This document shows, one piece after another, positions 1 through 10,739 of a stretch of 64,000 bases of DNA (positions are counted from its first letter, which is position 1; each line of letters begins with the position of its first letter). The stretch is taken from contig CM053253.1 of the NCBI GenBank assembly GCA_028583405.1, positions 12,225,112 through 12,289,111 on the forward strand, in the 5' to 3' direction. The position numbers and the translations under genes are program-made. A model generated the notes under the pieces. It did no database searches, was not told where the DNA came from, and saw nothing but the letters and a program-made list of their open reading frames with translations. The stretch comes from Pogonophryne albipinna (taxonomy: Eukaryota > Chordata > Actinopteri > Perciformes > Artedidraconidae).

Positions 1-3000
1 CCTCTACGTGAAACTGATCCGCCCATTCGAGATTCTCCTCAGAGCCCTGATCCAGAGCCACAGTTTGTAAAACCTATTCGCACAGAAAAGAGGGGCCCTA
101 AAATTGAGGAAATCAGAGATCCTCAGACCCTTACCAGTGTCTCAATGCCTCATGATAAAGTTGAAAGTATTTGTTTGCCTATTGGTGGTCAAGCAACAAT
201 GTCCAAAATACTGTGGCCAACCGGTCGAGGTGCCTTAGTTCTAGAGGGGCAAGGGGTCAAAGATGAGGTTATAAAAGAGGCAGACAAACAGATAGAAATG
301 GGACATCCGGGCTTAAAACATCCTAAAATACTGGGTCAAGGGGAGGGGGATTCAATTCGAGCTATAGGCTCAGATATTCAGGCCTCAGGAACTGAAAAAG
401 ATCCTGTGACAAAACAGCCAAGACCTGGACATATTGAACCACAGATAGATCTTAGAGTAACAGAAACTGGATTCCCAGGCCCCAATAGGAGAGGTCCAGA
501 CATGCAAGGAAAAGGTACCACCATTTGGGGTCCTGGATCACATACACAAAACGTATCTAGTATGCAAGGCTTGAACCTAGAACTCACAGCTCCAGCTCCT
601 GATATGATGCACAGTGAGACAGAAGTGAGTGGACAAATGCTTGTACCAGCTGTTATAAATTCATGTGGGGAAGGATCAGATCTACAGAACAAGAGTAGAG
701 ATCTAGTCATAAAGGGCCCTTCGTCACATAGAACTGAAGCTGATATAAGGGGCACAAGAGAGCCTTTATTTGCTCATGAGAGGTGGGGTCCACAAAAAGG
801 GCGAAATGTACCCATGAGAGGACCAGGGCCAAACATTAATTATGAAAGTGGTGGTTCTAACATACCCTTCTTTGGAGAAGACAGTGGGCCTAGAGAACTT
901 TTTAAGAAGACAAGTCCCGGTATGACAGCTGGAAAGAGTGTGCATGGCACTGACATGAAAGAATCAGAAACTATTTGTGAATTAAGAAGGCCAAATATGA
1001 CACAAAGAGGAAGTTACATGAGGCCTAGTCAAGATATTGGTAGTATGGGTGGCTCAGATACAAGGGGCGATGGCATGCTTAACATTAAAACTCCTGATTG
1101 GAGTGGTCCAGGTCCCGTTGCTGGTCCCGATATAAGGGGTCAAACGAGTCAAAATATAGGCCTGGGTCTACATATGAGAGGTATAGATTGTGGTGACCCA
1201 GGAACAGTCATAAGAGATGATTGCAGAGGTACAGATGTGAGAGGATCAGGTCCACTCAGAGAAGGGCCATTAATACAAGATGAATGGAGAGTCCCTCCGC
1301 CTAACAGTAGAGGTCCACACCTGGAGAACCAGGTACCTAACAGAAGAGGGGTTGGAGACCTAGACTTTAGAGGACCAGTGTCTGAAATGAGCTGTGGACT
1401 GATAGAGGACATTAGGCCTGACAGGAAAAGATCAGTGGGTCCCAATTTCATGGCACCAGGGGGTCCAGAATTTGTGAGACCAGGACTTGAAATGAATGAT
1501 CAGGATAGGATGGGTCGTGGGCCTAACAGGAGAGGACCTGGAGGGCCAGATGTTAGGGGACCAGGGCCTGTAAGCAGAGTTTTATCTATGGAAGGACCTG
1601 GGCCAGACAGGAGAGGACCTGGAGGGCCAGATTTTAGGGGACCAGGACATGAAAGGAGAGGTCCAGCTATGGAGGGCCCTGGGTCTGACAGGGGAGTACC
1701 TAGAGGTCCAGTTTATAGGGGAGAAGGGCCAGAAAGCAGAGGCTCATCAATAGAGGGTCCTGGGCCTGACAGAAGAGGGCCCGTAGGTCCAGATTTCCAA
1801 GGACCAGGAACTGAAAGAAGAGGTCCAGCTATGGAAGGCCCCTGGCCTGACAGGAGACGGCCTGGAGGTCCAGATTTTAAAGGACCAGGACCTGAAAGTA
1901 GAGGTCCAGCTATGGAGGGTCCCTGGCCTGACCGGAGACGGCCTGGAGGTCCAGATTTCAGGGGACCAGGTTCTGAAATTAGGGGTCTCGCTATAGAGGG
2001 TCATGGGCCTGAAAGGAGAGGGCCCGAAGGTCCAGATTTCAAAGGATCAGCTCCTGAAAGGATGGGTCAAGCTATGGAGGGTCCTGGGCCTGAAAGGAGA
2101 GGGCCTGAAGGTCCAGATTACAGGGTGCCAGGGCCTGAGAGGAGTGGTCAAGCTATGGAGGGTCCTGGGCCTGAAAGGAGAGGGTCCGAAGGTCCAGATT
2201 TCAAAGGACCAGCTCCTGAAAGGAGGGGTCAAGCTATGGAGGGTCCTGGGCCTGACAGGAGGGGACCTGGAAGTCCAGATTTCCAAGGACCAGGAACTGA
2301 AAGAAGAGGTCCAGCTATGGATGGCCCCTGGCCTGACAGAAGAGGGCCTGGAGGTCCAGATTTCCAAGGACCAGGAACTGAAAGAAGAGGTCCAGCTATG
2401 GAGGGTCCCTGGCCTGACAGGAGACGGCCTGGAGGTCCAGATTTTAAAGGACCAGGACCTGAAAGTAGAGGTACAGCTATGGAGGGTCCCTGGCCTGAAA
2501 GGAGAGGGCCAGGAGGGCCAGATTTCAGGGGACAAGGTTCTGAAATTAGGGGTCTCGCTATAGAGGGTCCTGGGCCTGAAATGAGAGGGCCCGAAGGTCC
2601 AGATTTCAAAGGACCAGCTCCTGAAAGGATGGGTCAAGCTATGGAGGGTCCTGGGCCTGACAGGAGGGGACCTGGAGGTCCAGATTTCCAAGGACCAGGA
2701 ACTGAAAGAAGAGGTCCAGCTATGGATGGCCCCTGGCCTGACAGAAGAGGGCCTGGAGGTCCAGATTTCAAAGGACCAGGACCTGAAAGTAAAGGTCCAG
2801 CTATGGATGGTCCCTGGCATGACAGGAGAGGGCCAGGAGGTCCAGATTTCAGAGGACCAGGACCTGAAAGTAGAGGACCAGCTATGGAGGGTCCTGGGCC
2901 TGACAGGAGAGAGCCCAGAGGTCCAGATTACAGGGTGCCAGGGCCTGAGAGGAGTGGTCGAGCTTTTGACGGTCCTGGGCCTGACTGGAAAGGACCTGGA

Positions 3001-5988
3001 GGTCCAGATTTCAGAGGACCAGGAGCTGAGAGGAGAGGTCCAGCTATGGAGGGTCCTGGGCCCGACAGGAGAGGACCTGGAGGTCCAGATTTCATAGATC
3101 TAGGAACTGGAAAAAGAAGTCCAGCTATGGATACTCTTAGACCCGACAGGGGACCTGGATGTCCAGATTTCAGGGGGCCAAGGCCTGAAAGCAGAGGCTT
3201 TTCTATGGAGGGTAATGGGCCTGACAGGAGAGGACCTGGAGGTCCAGTTTTCAGAGGTCCAAGGCCTGAGAGAAGAAGTTCATCTATGGAGCGTTTTGGG
3301 CCTGACAGAAGAGGAACTAGTGGTCAAGATTTCAGAGAGCCAGAACCTGAAAGAAGAGGTCCAGCTATGGAGAGTCCTGGGCCTGACATGAGAGTCCCCG
3401 GAGGTCCAGATTTTAAAGGACCAGGGCCTGAAATCAGAAGCTTATCTATGGAGGGGCCTGGGCGTGACAGGAGAGGACCTCAAGGTCAGAATTTCCAGGT
3501 ACCGTGGTCTGAATGCAGAGACTTCTCTATGGAGGGTCCTGGGCCTGACCGGAGAGGTACTAGAGGTCCAGGTTTCAGAGAACCAGGACCTGAGAGAAGA
3601 AGCTTATCTATGGAGGCTCCAGGACCTGGCAGAAGAGGACCAGCAGGTCCAGATTTCAGTGGACCAGGATCCAATATAAGAGGTCCTGGTATCACTGGTT
3701 TGGGGCCTTACACAGGAGAATCAGAAGTTCCAGACTTTAGTGGTCCAGGTATAGAAGGTCCAGGGCCTCGAGTTAGAGGACAGGAAGTAGTACCTGATGG
3801 TCCACATTTCAGAAGACCTGGGTCTGAAAGGAGAAGTTCATCTTTGGAGCGACCTGGGCCTGACATTAGAGGTCCTGGCAGTCCAGATTTCAGCGAACCA
3901 GGACTTTTAACTAGAAATCAAGCAATGGAAGGTTCTGGGCCTGACATGAGAGGACCTGGAGCTCCAAACAACAGGGGACGACAAGGTTTTGGTATGGAGG
4001 GTCCAGATTTCAACAGGACAATATCAGATGGTCCAGACATGAGGAAACCAGGGCATTCAGATCCAAACAAAGAGAGCCCAAGGCCTGAGAGGAGAGAAGG
4101 TCAACATTTTAGAGGTCGTGGTCCAAATAGAAGGCTTCCAGAGACAGATGAAAACTCTGACAGCAGGGACTTTCCAGGTGGCCAACACTTTAGGGCTCCT
4201 GAGCTAGAAAGAAGACCTTCAGACATAGTGGGCCCAGGGTCTGATAGAAGAAATCTGCACTCAAGAGGAGTTAGGCCTGAAAGAAATGTTATGGAGGTTC
4301 AAGGGCTCAATAGTCCATGTCCAAGAGGTCTAGATTTTAAAGGTCCAGACATTGAGTGCCCAGGGCCTGAAAGACAAGGACCAGGAGACTCAGGCTTCAA
4401 AGAGCCTGGACTTGAAAGGAGGAGTCCAGATTTTGAGGGCCAAGGACCAGATTGGAGAAGACCAGGTAGTCATGACTTTAGGGACCCAGGAATCAGGCAC
4501 AGAAGTCCAAAAAGAGAAGGTATGAGACAAAGAAGAGATGGCTGGGGAGAGGCTGACTATGGAGGATCAGAACCTATCCAAGAACCTATATCTCGAAACG
4601 TAAGGGGTTCAAGGCCTATCAGGGGAAACATAAGAGGGCATGGGCCAGATATGAGACGTTTCAGGGGCTCTGCACCTGATATGAGAGGCCCAGACAGAGT
4701 GGAACAATGGTCAGATGGAAGAGGGCCCAATATGGAGGCTGTAGGAAATGAAATAGAATGTTCAGGAGATGATTGGAATAGACATGACAACAGGGGTCCA
4801 GGCCCCAACCAAGAAGGTCCAGTTGAGCATGCTCAAGCACATACTAGGCAAGGTCCTCGAAGGGGATGGAGTGGCCCTGAAAGTATTGGGCCAAGGCCCA
4901 TACAAGAAAGACAAAATATGCCATTTCCCGGGCCTTTGAGAGGTCCAGGAGATGATGGTCCTGGTTATAGGGGTCCAGATCCTGTCGAGGGTGACCCAGA
5001 TATGAAATGCCTAGGCCCCAGTAGGGGAGGACGTAGGAGGAGAGAGCCCGATCGAGGGTTTGGGCCCAACAGAAGGAGGCCTGGGCCATTTTTCAGTAGG
5101 CAAAGAGATACAGAAAACAGTGGACAAGGCCATGATATAAGAGATCCAGGCATGAGAGAACCAGGATCCGATATGAGATGGGGTCAAGATATGGGGGATG
5201 ACTGTAGGAAGCCAGACTTCAGGGGTATTAAGAGAGGGCGAAACATGGAAGGACCTGGAACTGATGGGAGATTTTCAGATTGTGGGGGACTAGGATCTGA
5301 AAGGCAGGTAGACATGGAAAACCCTGGAACAGATGGACAAGGATTTCAGCATGATTTTAGGAGGGAAATGAGGGGTCCAGACATGAGAAGAATAGGACAT
5401 GGTAACACCAATAGGGAGCCAGCACCTGGAAGTTCAGATGTCAGACCTGGGAGGTGGCCTACAGAAACTGAGGGCCCTGGGTCTGATAGGAGGGGTCCAG
5501 GCATAATGGGCCCAGGGTTAGATTTAAGGGGATCTAAACCCCCCATAAACATAGACATGCAAGGATCAGATATAAGGGGATCCTCGCCTCATTTCAATAG
5601 TCTTCATCCAAGTACTAGATCTCAAGGCCCTAGTGATCCACATTCTGAATCAAACATAGGTGCAGCTAAAAACAGTGGAGGACAATCACACAGAGTTGCC
5701 CTACTTCCTACCCCAACAGGTCTCGTGCGCTTTCCAAATCGTATAATTAACCATCCTGATGTTTTTAGCCTAAATCAAAAACAAATGGGTAGCCCAACTG
5801 AAAGAGAGTGTAGACCAGTAGTTAGACCATTGACTCAAGAAAGAGAATTGGTTAAAGGGCCAAGCCAGGAGCAGGAAAAAGGTCCTGCTTGTAAAATAAG
5901 CAAAACTGAAGATGCAAGCACAGGGGTAAGAGATGACAAAATGGAAGTGGGGAATGAAAGTAAAAAAAGCAATGTCCAGCCAAGTTAG
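1..5988 (+). CDS. dido1: Death-inducer obliterator 1 (dido1), C-terminal part of the last coding exon, 5' partial
   Basis: The frame is open from base 1 to a TAG at 5986-5988 (1995 residues, no intron), so the gene begins upstream and this looks like its giant last exon. The protein is low-complexity and disordered in character, rich in Gly, Pro, Arg, Asp and Glu. Its core is an array of 27-residue units of the type MEGPGPDRRGPGGPDFRGPG plus a variable tail. The ends are less repetitive, and the last 100 residues are Lys/Glu/Ser-rich. No catalytic domain is visible. The name rests mainly on position: human DIDO1 lies next to TCFL5 in the same relative orientation, and its long isoform ends in a large Gly/Pro/Arg-rich exon. 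DIDO1 proteins are nuclear; their PHD, TFIIS-like and SPOC domains would be upstream of this window. The main alternative is another protein with Gly-Pro-rich repeats such as PCF11, which the synteny argues against. Confidence 0.8.
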   Translation, partial: PLRETDPPIRDSPQSPDPEPQFVKPIRTEKRGPKIEEIRDPQTLTSVSMPHDKVESICLPIGGQATMSKILWPTGRGALVLEGQGVKDEVIKEADKQIEMGHPGLKHPKILGQGEGDSIRAIGSDIQASGTEKDPVTKQPRPGHIEPQIDLRVTETGFPGPNRRGPDMQGKGTTIWGPGSHTQNVSSMQGLNLELTAPAPDMMHSETEVSGQMLVPAVINSCGEGSDLQNKSRDLVIKGPSSHRTEADIRGTREPLFAHERWGPQKGRNVPMRGPGPNINYESGGSNIPFFGEDSGPRELFKKTSPGMTAGKSVHGTDMKESETICELRRPNMTQRGSYMRPSQDIGSMGGSDTRGDGMLNIKTPDWSGPGPVAGPDIRGQTSQNIGLGLHMRGIDCGDPGTVIRDDCRGTDVRGSGPLREGPLIQDEWRVPPPNSRGPHLENQVPNRRGVGDLDFRGPVSEMSCGLIEDIRPDRKRSVGPNFMAPGGPEFVRPGLEMNDQDRMGRGPNRRGPGGPDVRGPGPVSRVLSMEGPGPDRRGPGGPDFRGPGHERRGPAMEGPGSDRGVPRGPVYRGEGPESRGSSIEGPGPDRRGPVGPDFQGPGTERRGPAMEGPWPDRRRPGGPDFKGPGPESRGPAMEGPWPDRRRPGGPDFRGPGSEIRGLAIEGHGPERRGPEGPDFKGSAPERMGQAMEGPGPERRGPEGPDYRVPGPERSGQAMEGPGPERRGSEGPDFKGPAPERRGQAMEGPGPDRRGPGSPDFQGPGTERRGPAMDGPWPDRRGPGGPDFQGPGTERRGPAMEGPWPDRRRPGGPDFKGPGPESRGTAMEGPWPERRGPGGPDFRGQGSEIRGLAIEGPGPEMRGPEGPDFKGPAPERMGQAMEGPGPDRRGPGGPDFQGPGTERRGPAMDGPWPDRRGPGGPDFKGPGPESKGPAMDGPWHDRRGPGGPDFRGPGPESRGPAMEGPGPDRREPRGPDYRVPGPERSGRAFDGPGPDWKGPGGPDFRGPGAERRGPAMEGPGPDRRGPGGPDFIDLGTGKRSPAMDTLRPDRGPGCPDFRGPRPESRGFSMEGNGPDRRGPGGPVFRGPRPERRSSSMERFGPDRRGTSGQDFREPEPERRGPAMESPGPDMRVPGGPDFKGPGPEIRSLSMEGPGRDRRGPQGQNFQVPWSECRDFSMEGPGPDRRGTRGPGFREPGPERRSLSMEAPGPGRRGPAGPDFSGPGSNIRGPGITGLGPYTGESEVPDFSGPGIEGPGPRVRGQEVVPDGPHFRRPGSERRSSSLERPGPDIRGPGSPDFSEPGLLTRNQAMEGSGPDMRGPGAPNNRGRQGFGMEGPDFNRTISDGPDMRKPGHSDPNKESPRPERREGQHFRGRGPNRRLPETDENSDSRDFPGGQHFRAPELERRPSDIVGPGSDRRNLHSRGVRPERNVMEVQGLNSPCPRGLDFKGPDIECPGPERQGPGDSGFKEPGLERRSPDFEGQGPDWRRPGSHDFRDPGIRHRSPKREGMRQRRDGWGEADYGGSEPIQEPISRNVRGSRPIRGNIRGHGPDMRRFRGSAPDMRGPDRVEQWSDGRGPNMEAVGNEIECSGDDWNRHDNRGPGPNQEGPVEHAQAHTRQGPRRGWSGPESIGPRPIQERQNMPFPGPLRGPGDDGPGYRGPDPVEGDPDMKCLGPSRGGRRRREPDRGFGPNRRRPGPFFSRQRDTENSGQGHDIRDPGMREPGSDMRWGQDMGDDCRKPDFRGIKRGRNMEGPGTDGRFSDCGGLGSERQVDMENPGTDGQGFQHDFRREMRGPDMRRIGHGNTNREPAPGSSDVRPGRWPTETEGPGSDRRGPGIMGPGLDLRGSKPPINIDMQGSDIRGSSPHFNSLHPSTRSQGPSDPHSESNIGAAKNSGGQSHRVALLPTPTGLVRFPNRIINHPDVFSLNQKQMGSPTERECRPVVRPLTQERELVKGPSQEQEKGPACKISKTEDASTGVRDDKMEVGNESKKSNVQPS
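1579..3690 (+). repeat. Coding 81-bp minisatellite in dido1
   Basis: About 25 imperfect head-to-tail units of 81 bp (27 residues) encode variants of GPGPDRRGPGGPDFRGPG followed by a variable ERRGPAME-type tail. Some units are nearly identical. Long stretches also recur with a 567-bp period (7 x 81): the segment starting near 1791 (DFQGPGTERRGPAM...) recurs at 2358. Units become more divergent toward both ends. Because the period is a multiple of three and stop-poor, several other frames are also open here; these are by-products. Confidence 0.93.
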
Positions 5989-6488
5989 ACAGGCTAAAAG
6001 CATTGACTCCTCAGGACGGTAAGTAAGAACTAGTCCTGCGGAAAGGCTTAGTATCATCTCATTAAATCAAAATGAGACTGAGAGCTTAACACATTTTGAA
6101 TGTATTACTCCTAAAAGACCTACAGACAAGAAATGCAAAAAATCTGACATTGTAGCTTGATAATGACATTCTAAGAGATATTTGAGTAAACTAGTGTTGA
6201 TTTGTCTTGTTGGCTGGGAATTTATTTTTGTAATATGTGCTGATTAAATGCTACTTAAATTGAACCGATCACTTGTAAATTCAACTTCATGCTAAGTCTA
6301 GTTGGAAACAGTCAGAAATGTTTTGTACAGAAAATGTAAAAATTTCGGTTTTTTTGTTTTTTAACAGCCACGTTTTTATTTTATTATTATTATTATTTTT
6401 CATCATGGCCATAGTGTCAGTACAGTAGCCTTAATGTTCTGTTGTTTAAAGTAATCAATTTCATTGTACTTTCTAAATGCATAAAGTC

Positions 6489-6494
6489 AATAAA
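6489..6494 (+). promoter_or_regulatory. Likely dido1 polyadenylation signal
   Basis: AATAAA, followed within five bases by a second overlapping AATAAAA-like run, lies 501 bp after the dido1 stop. A short T-rich stretch follows. The 5989-6520 interval is therefore best read as 3'UTR; it contains poly-T and ATT runs and no ORF of note. Confidence 0.6.
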
Positions 6495-6519
6495 ATAAAA
6501 TGCCTTTTTTAAATGTGTA

Positions 6520-7106
6520 TTTACTCTGATTTTATCATCAATATTTGGAATTGATGATTGCTATGTAGTGCATACACTGGCTACAAGGTACAATTAAAAA
6601 GTCCCTTTTACAGAGGTTCATATGTGTTTAATTTACAAATTGTTGAAAACTATTTCAGATTCTAAGAGAAAAAGACAATACCACCATCCAAGAATACTGC
6701 ATGAAAGAACCATTCAATTCTACTAAAGTAAAAATACATTAAGAGAAAGAGTTCAAATACTGTGTCTGTCATGAACGTAAAAAGGCAATTGGAGAATCTG
6801 CCTGTAGCAATTTTGTATAACCCTCCATATCCACCTGCAAGTCTCATGTCTTACCAAACGGGAGCGACAGCATTCAATTGAATCTTCATTAGCCTACCTA
6901 TAAAATAGTTGTTGATTTTTTTTAATTAACATTTCTGTGAGTGTAAACACATTGACTCCAGTACTGTACTTATTGTCTAGCAGGAAGGTCCCTCAGATTT
7001 TGAGTTAACCCAGAACAAAACACAACAATGATTTTGATAGGTTCTCCCGTTAATGAAATTGATTGTCAAATTTTATTTTGGGGGAAAAAATATTTTTTGG
7101 GTTGTT
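6520..7106. other. Intergenic, nothing recognised
   Basis: AT-rich sequence between the dido1 3' end and the first dispersed repeat. The one short minus-strand ORF here has no recognisable domain or codon signal. Confidence 0.5.
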
Positions 7107-7556
7107 CTTTAGAACAACTAGTAACTAAGTAGATTTACTCAAGTACTGTACTTAAGTACAATTTTGAGATACTTGTACTTTACTTGAGTATTTCCATCTT
7201 ATGCTACTTTGTGCTTCTACCCCACTACAAATCAGAGGTAAATCGTGTACTTTTATTCCACTACATTTATTCTATAGGCCTACCTTTATTAGCTTTGCAG
7301 ATTTGTATGATAATAATGTGAAATATAAACAACACTTAAATAAGACTTTACTGGAGTAAATTCACAACAAAGTAATTAAAACTAGCTACTTTTACTTTTG
7401 GTACTTTAAGAATATGTTGAGGCTAATACTTTTGTACTTTTACTTGAGTAACATTTTGAATACTATACTTTTACTTATAACAGAGTATTCCTACACTCTT
7501 GTACTTCTTCTTTTACTCAAGTACAAGATCTAAGTAGCCTACTTATCCCACCTCTG
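7107..7556. repeat. Dispersed repeat rich in TACTTAAGTAC/ACTTGAGTA motifs
   Basis: It begins TAGTAACTAAGTAGATTTAC and ends near AAGATCTAAGTAGCCTACTT. It is full of short self-complementary words such as CTCAAGTACTGTACTTAAG. The same family recurs at 36889-38060, where it is split by another element, and as a diverged copy near 53970-54240. This is a common fish dispersed repeat; I could not identify a target-site duplication here. Confidence 0.7.
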
Positions 7557-7616
7557 TGTATGTAGAAAGCTTGTAAATATTGAATCTTACATAGCCTAAC
7601 GTACAGTAGACTATAG

Positions 7617-8734
7617 TAGGGTGACCAGACGTCCCCGTTTTCCGGGGACGGACAGTCCCCGTTTGTATTGGCCTGTCCCCGGTTGAAACTGTCCCCGGAA
7701 ATGTCCCCGTTTTTTAATATACGTTAAAAACACATAGCAAGGTGAAATAAAACGTTTCATGTCAGGAAACACTGGGTAAACAGACTGTGGTCAAGCCAGC
7801 CCCCACTTCGGAAAACACAGTCAAGCCAGCACGCACGTTGTATTGCGGTGCGCGAATATCCTATGCATTACGGTAGAGGCCTGTAAAAACTGCCTTCAAA
7901 ATAAAAGCGTTTACTCGGTCAATAACAAATATACCTAAAAAACACACCACACATATTCATATTGGAGCTTAAATTAAGAAATATGTACTATATAATGTGA
8001 TCAATAATAATTTAAAACAAACTACGTATAACTACCACATTATAACTGAGTGAATGTAAAATGTAAGTATACAGTTATGAAGACATATCTGACATTTCCA
8101 CTGGGTGACTAATTTCAATTGATGTTGACACCATCTCACAACACTCCTAAAATAACATTACTTTCTGAAGCACAATTTAAAATGTATGCTGTTTAAAATC
8201 TCAAATTAGATCTATTGTCCATCTATATTTTGATTATTATTTAATGGAAACCGTCCATAATCAAAGAGTCATTCGAAGTCAATCAAATACTTATTTCACT
8301 TCAGGGTGATAGCAGGAGACCCCATCTAGTCAATCAGAGAGAATCAGGACAATCTGATGTAGAGTTTCAAAATAAAAGACCTTTGAAGTCTCATATGAGC
8401 TATCATCCCTCTGTTTTTAGATAAGAATAAAACAAAAACTGTCCAGTATCAAAGACTTATTTCACTTCAGGGTGATAGCAGGAGACCCCATCTAGTCACT
8501 CAGAGAGAATCTGGACAATCTGATGTACAGTTTCAAAATAAAAGACCTTTGAAGTCTCATATATGAGCTATCTTCCTTCTGTTTGTATCCAACAGTTCAA
8601 ATGTTCGAATTACATTAAACCAGAATTGTCTCCCTTTTTTCTTTAACAGTGAAGAAAATTGGATATGTTAATGATATATTGACCGCAAAACTCAAAATGT
8701 CCCCGGTTTTAATTTTGAAAATCTGGTCACCTTA
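7617..8734. mobile_element. Non-autonomous hAT element 1 (host of a nested hAT)
   Basis: Terminal inverted repeats TAGGGTGACCAGA (left) and TCTGGTCACCTTA (right) enclose 1118 bp with no transposase ORF. An 8-bp target-site duplication GACTATAG sits at 7609-7616 and again at 9262-9269, beyond the second element that is inserted at its right edge. The left end carries repeated GTCCCCG motifs and the right end matches them (GTCCCCGG). An internal direct duplication covers 8289-8404 and 8455-8572. Confidence 0.88.
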
Positions 8735-8737
8735 GAC

Positions 8738-9256
8738 CAGGGGTGTCAAACTCAAGGCCCGGGGGCCAAATCCGGCCCGCGACTTCATTTCATGTGGCCC
8801 CACAAGAGCTTGCAAAGAATATAATATGTTTATTATACGGTTACATGCCGCTTTACAGAAGCACATTGCCCATAAACTACATGTCCCACAATGCATCTCA
8901 AATTTGACTTTTTTTCTCGGAATTTGACTTTTTTCTCCAAAAGTTACTTTTTCCCCAAAATTGCACTTATTTTTTTTTGTTTTTCCAGAATTTGGCTTTT
9001 CTTTTTAAATCATTTTGTAACATGCGCACTGAAGAGACTTGCAATTGTTTGCCCTAGACTTCTTTCAGACGTAGTTAATTATGAAGTTATTACCCTATCC
9101 GATAATAATCCAATGCAGAGGCAATAATGTAATATAATACATTATTTTATATATATTAAATATTTATTCTTATATAGTCTTATATATAAAACTGGCCCTT
9201 TGAGTGCAACCATGATGCTAATGTGGCCCGAGTTGAAATTGAGTTTGACACCCCTG
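8738..9256. mobile_element. Non-autonomous hAT element 2, nested at the edge of element 1
   Basis: The terminal inverted repeats CAGGGGTGTCAAACTCAA and TTGAGTTTGACACCCCTG are perfect over 18 bp. The 8-bp duplication CCTTAGAC lies at 8730-8737 and 9257-9264. The left end resembles Charlie-type hAT termini (CAAACTCAAGGCCCGGGGGCC). The length is 519 bp and there is no transposase. The 78-codon + frame at 8891 is a chance run through TTTTTC repeats. Confidence 0.92.
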
Positions 9257-9364
9257 CCTTAGACTATAGTGCCTCGTATTATAGACAATTAACTTATGTT
9301 GTTGGTTCTTGTTAATTTCTTTATTTATAAACAACATATCTTGACAAAAAATATTTTTGAAAGA

Positions 9365-9663
9365 GTCCACACTACAGCTTCGACAGCTTCAAAAACGGTT
9401 TCCAACGCGTCTGCCCATTCACTTTGAATGGGGTGACGTCACGTTGCCTCGCTTTTCGCCGAACTGAATTGTGGGTAGCATAGCGGTCCGTCTCCGGCGT
9501 CTCCGGCGTAGCCAGCGCCAGCCAATCAAATCATATGCCAGTACAAGCTATAGCCAATCAAACCGCTGCTTGTGTGTCAGGGGCGGGAGATTCATGTGAT
9601 TGGTTGTTGGTCGAGCTTTAGACGCGCCCAGCTCCAAGCTTTTTTTGAAGCTGTAGTGTGGAC
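9365..9663. mobile_element. Small MITE-like element
   Basis: The inverted ends GTCCACACTACAGCTTC and GAAGCTGTAGTGTGGAC are perfect over 17 bp and enclose 299 bp with no ORF. The interior is GC-richer than its surroundings and has several CCAAT/ATTGG boxes (for example GCCAATCAAA). No clear target-site duplication could be read. It lies about 1.1 kb upstream of the tcfl5 start codon. Confidence 0.75.
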
Positions 9664-10739
9664 GGGCCGTTGAGAGTGCAATATTTGCCACCTTGACATG
9701 TAGTTGAGTATGGACTGGAATTACTAGGCCTACCGTTACTGGCGCTCAAAGTAATTAATTAAGTTTTCATCAATGCTTGTACACAATTGGGTTTTAGCAC
9801 TACGGATATTGACACAGTCTTTTTCGTCTGCAAAATATATAATACATACAAAATAAATAAACCGAGGCTTCAGCCATGACAGTGTAAAGAGGTCCTCCTT
9901 TACTACCCAGCGTCCATCGGTCAAGTAAGGAGTTGGCATTGAAGTAAGTAAAGGCCCAATAATAATGCAAATAGACTTTAATAATATATTTTAGCTCGTT
10001 ATACATTTAAAGACTTGTTAGTGGACTTTTAAAAATGTTTGTAATGATGTATCGTTATTTACCTCGATTGTAAACGTATTTTCAAATGTAACGTTAGCCT
10101 ATAGCCAACGTCTTGTCAAATTTAAGGTTAGCTTACTAGCTTAAAGTTCCTCGTATGCTAATTTAATGTCACGTAGTATTTGACTGCTTGCGGACATTTT
10201 TTTACACCACTGTTTACTTGAAGTTGTGGATTAGTTGTTTAATGTCAGTATATATACAGTATGTCGTGTTAATATGTTTACGTTACAATGTTCGTTTCTT
10301 ATTAGGATAAACGTTAATACTCTGGACAAGGCCGCTTACAGGGCGACATTAAGTTAAGGTCGGTTGATAACAATATATTAATAATTATAATAATATTAAT
10401 AAGCTTAATTTGTTCAAAGTACTTCACAGTAGAGAATTACAATCTCATAAAATAGTCACAAAAGATTGATATCACATCGAATACAGAGCCACTAAAATGC
10501 ATACAATTATACAAATGTACCATTGAATTAACTGAACCAGTGTATTAATAGGTGGTCACCACAATACAAAACTAATTTCAATTTAAGATAATATAATGGT
10601 GCATTAAAAGGAAGATAGTGCAAATTCACATTGTCAAATTCACATTGTGATTACCATGGACTGTAGCTACTATAAAAAGCCTGTTCTGGTATAACTGAAC
10701 GTTTTTTTTCTGCTCTTCATCCCAACTCTAGAGTGAAGT
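9664..10739. other. tcfl5 upstream region, no coding feature
   Basis: AT-rich intergenic or 5' intronic DNA. No TATA box or CpG cluster could be singled out. At the right end, a pyrimidine tract and TCTAG at 10701-10731, just before the tcfl5 ATG, look like a 3' splice site. A non-coding first exon of tcfl5 may therefore lie in this stretch. Confidence 0.4.

Noticed and set aside
1747..2820. Long open frames on the minus strand and in a second plus frame across the dido1 repeat
   Set aside because: The 81-bp period keeps all frames in register, so stop-free stretches are copied with each unit; they have no independent start context or domain.
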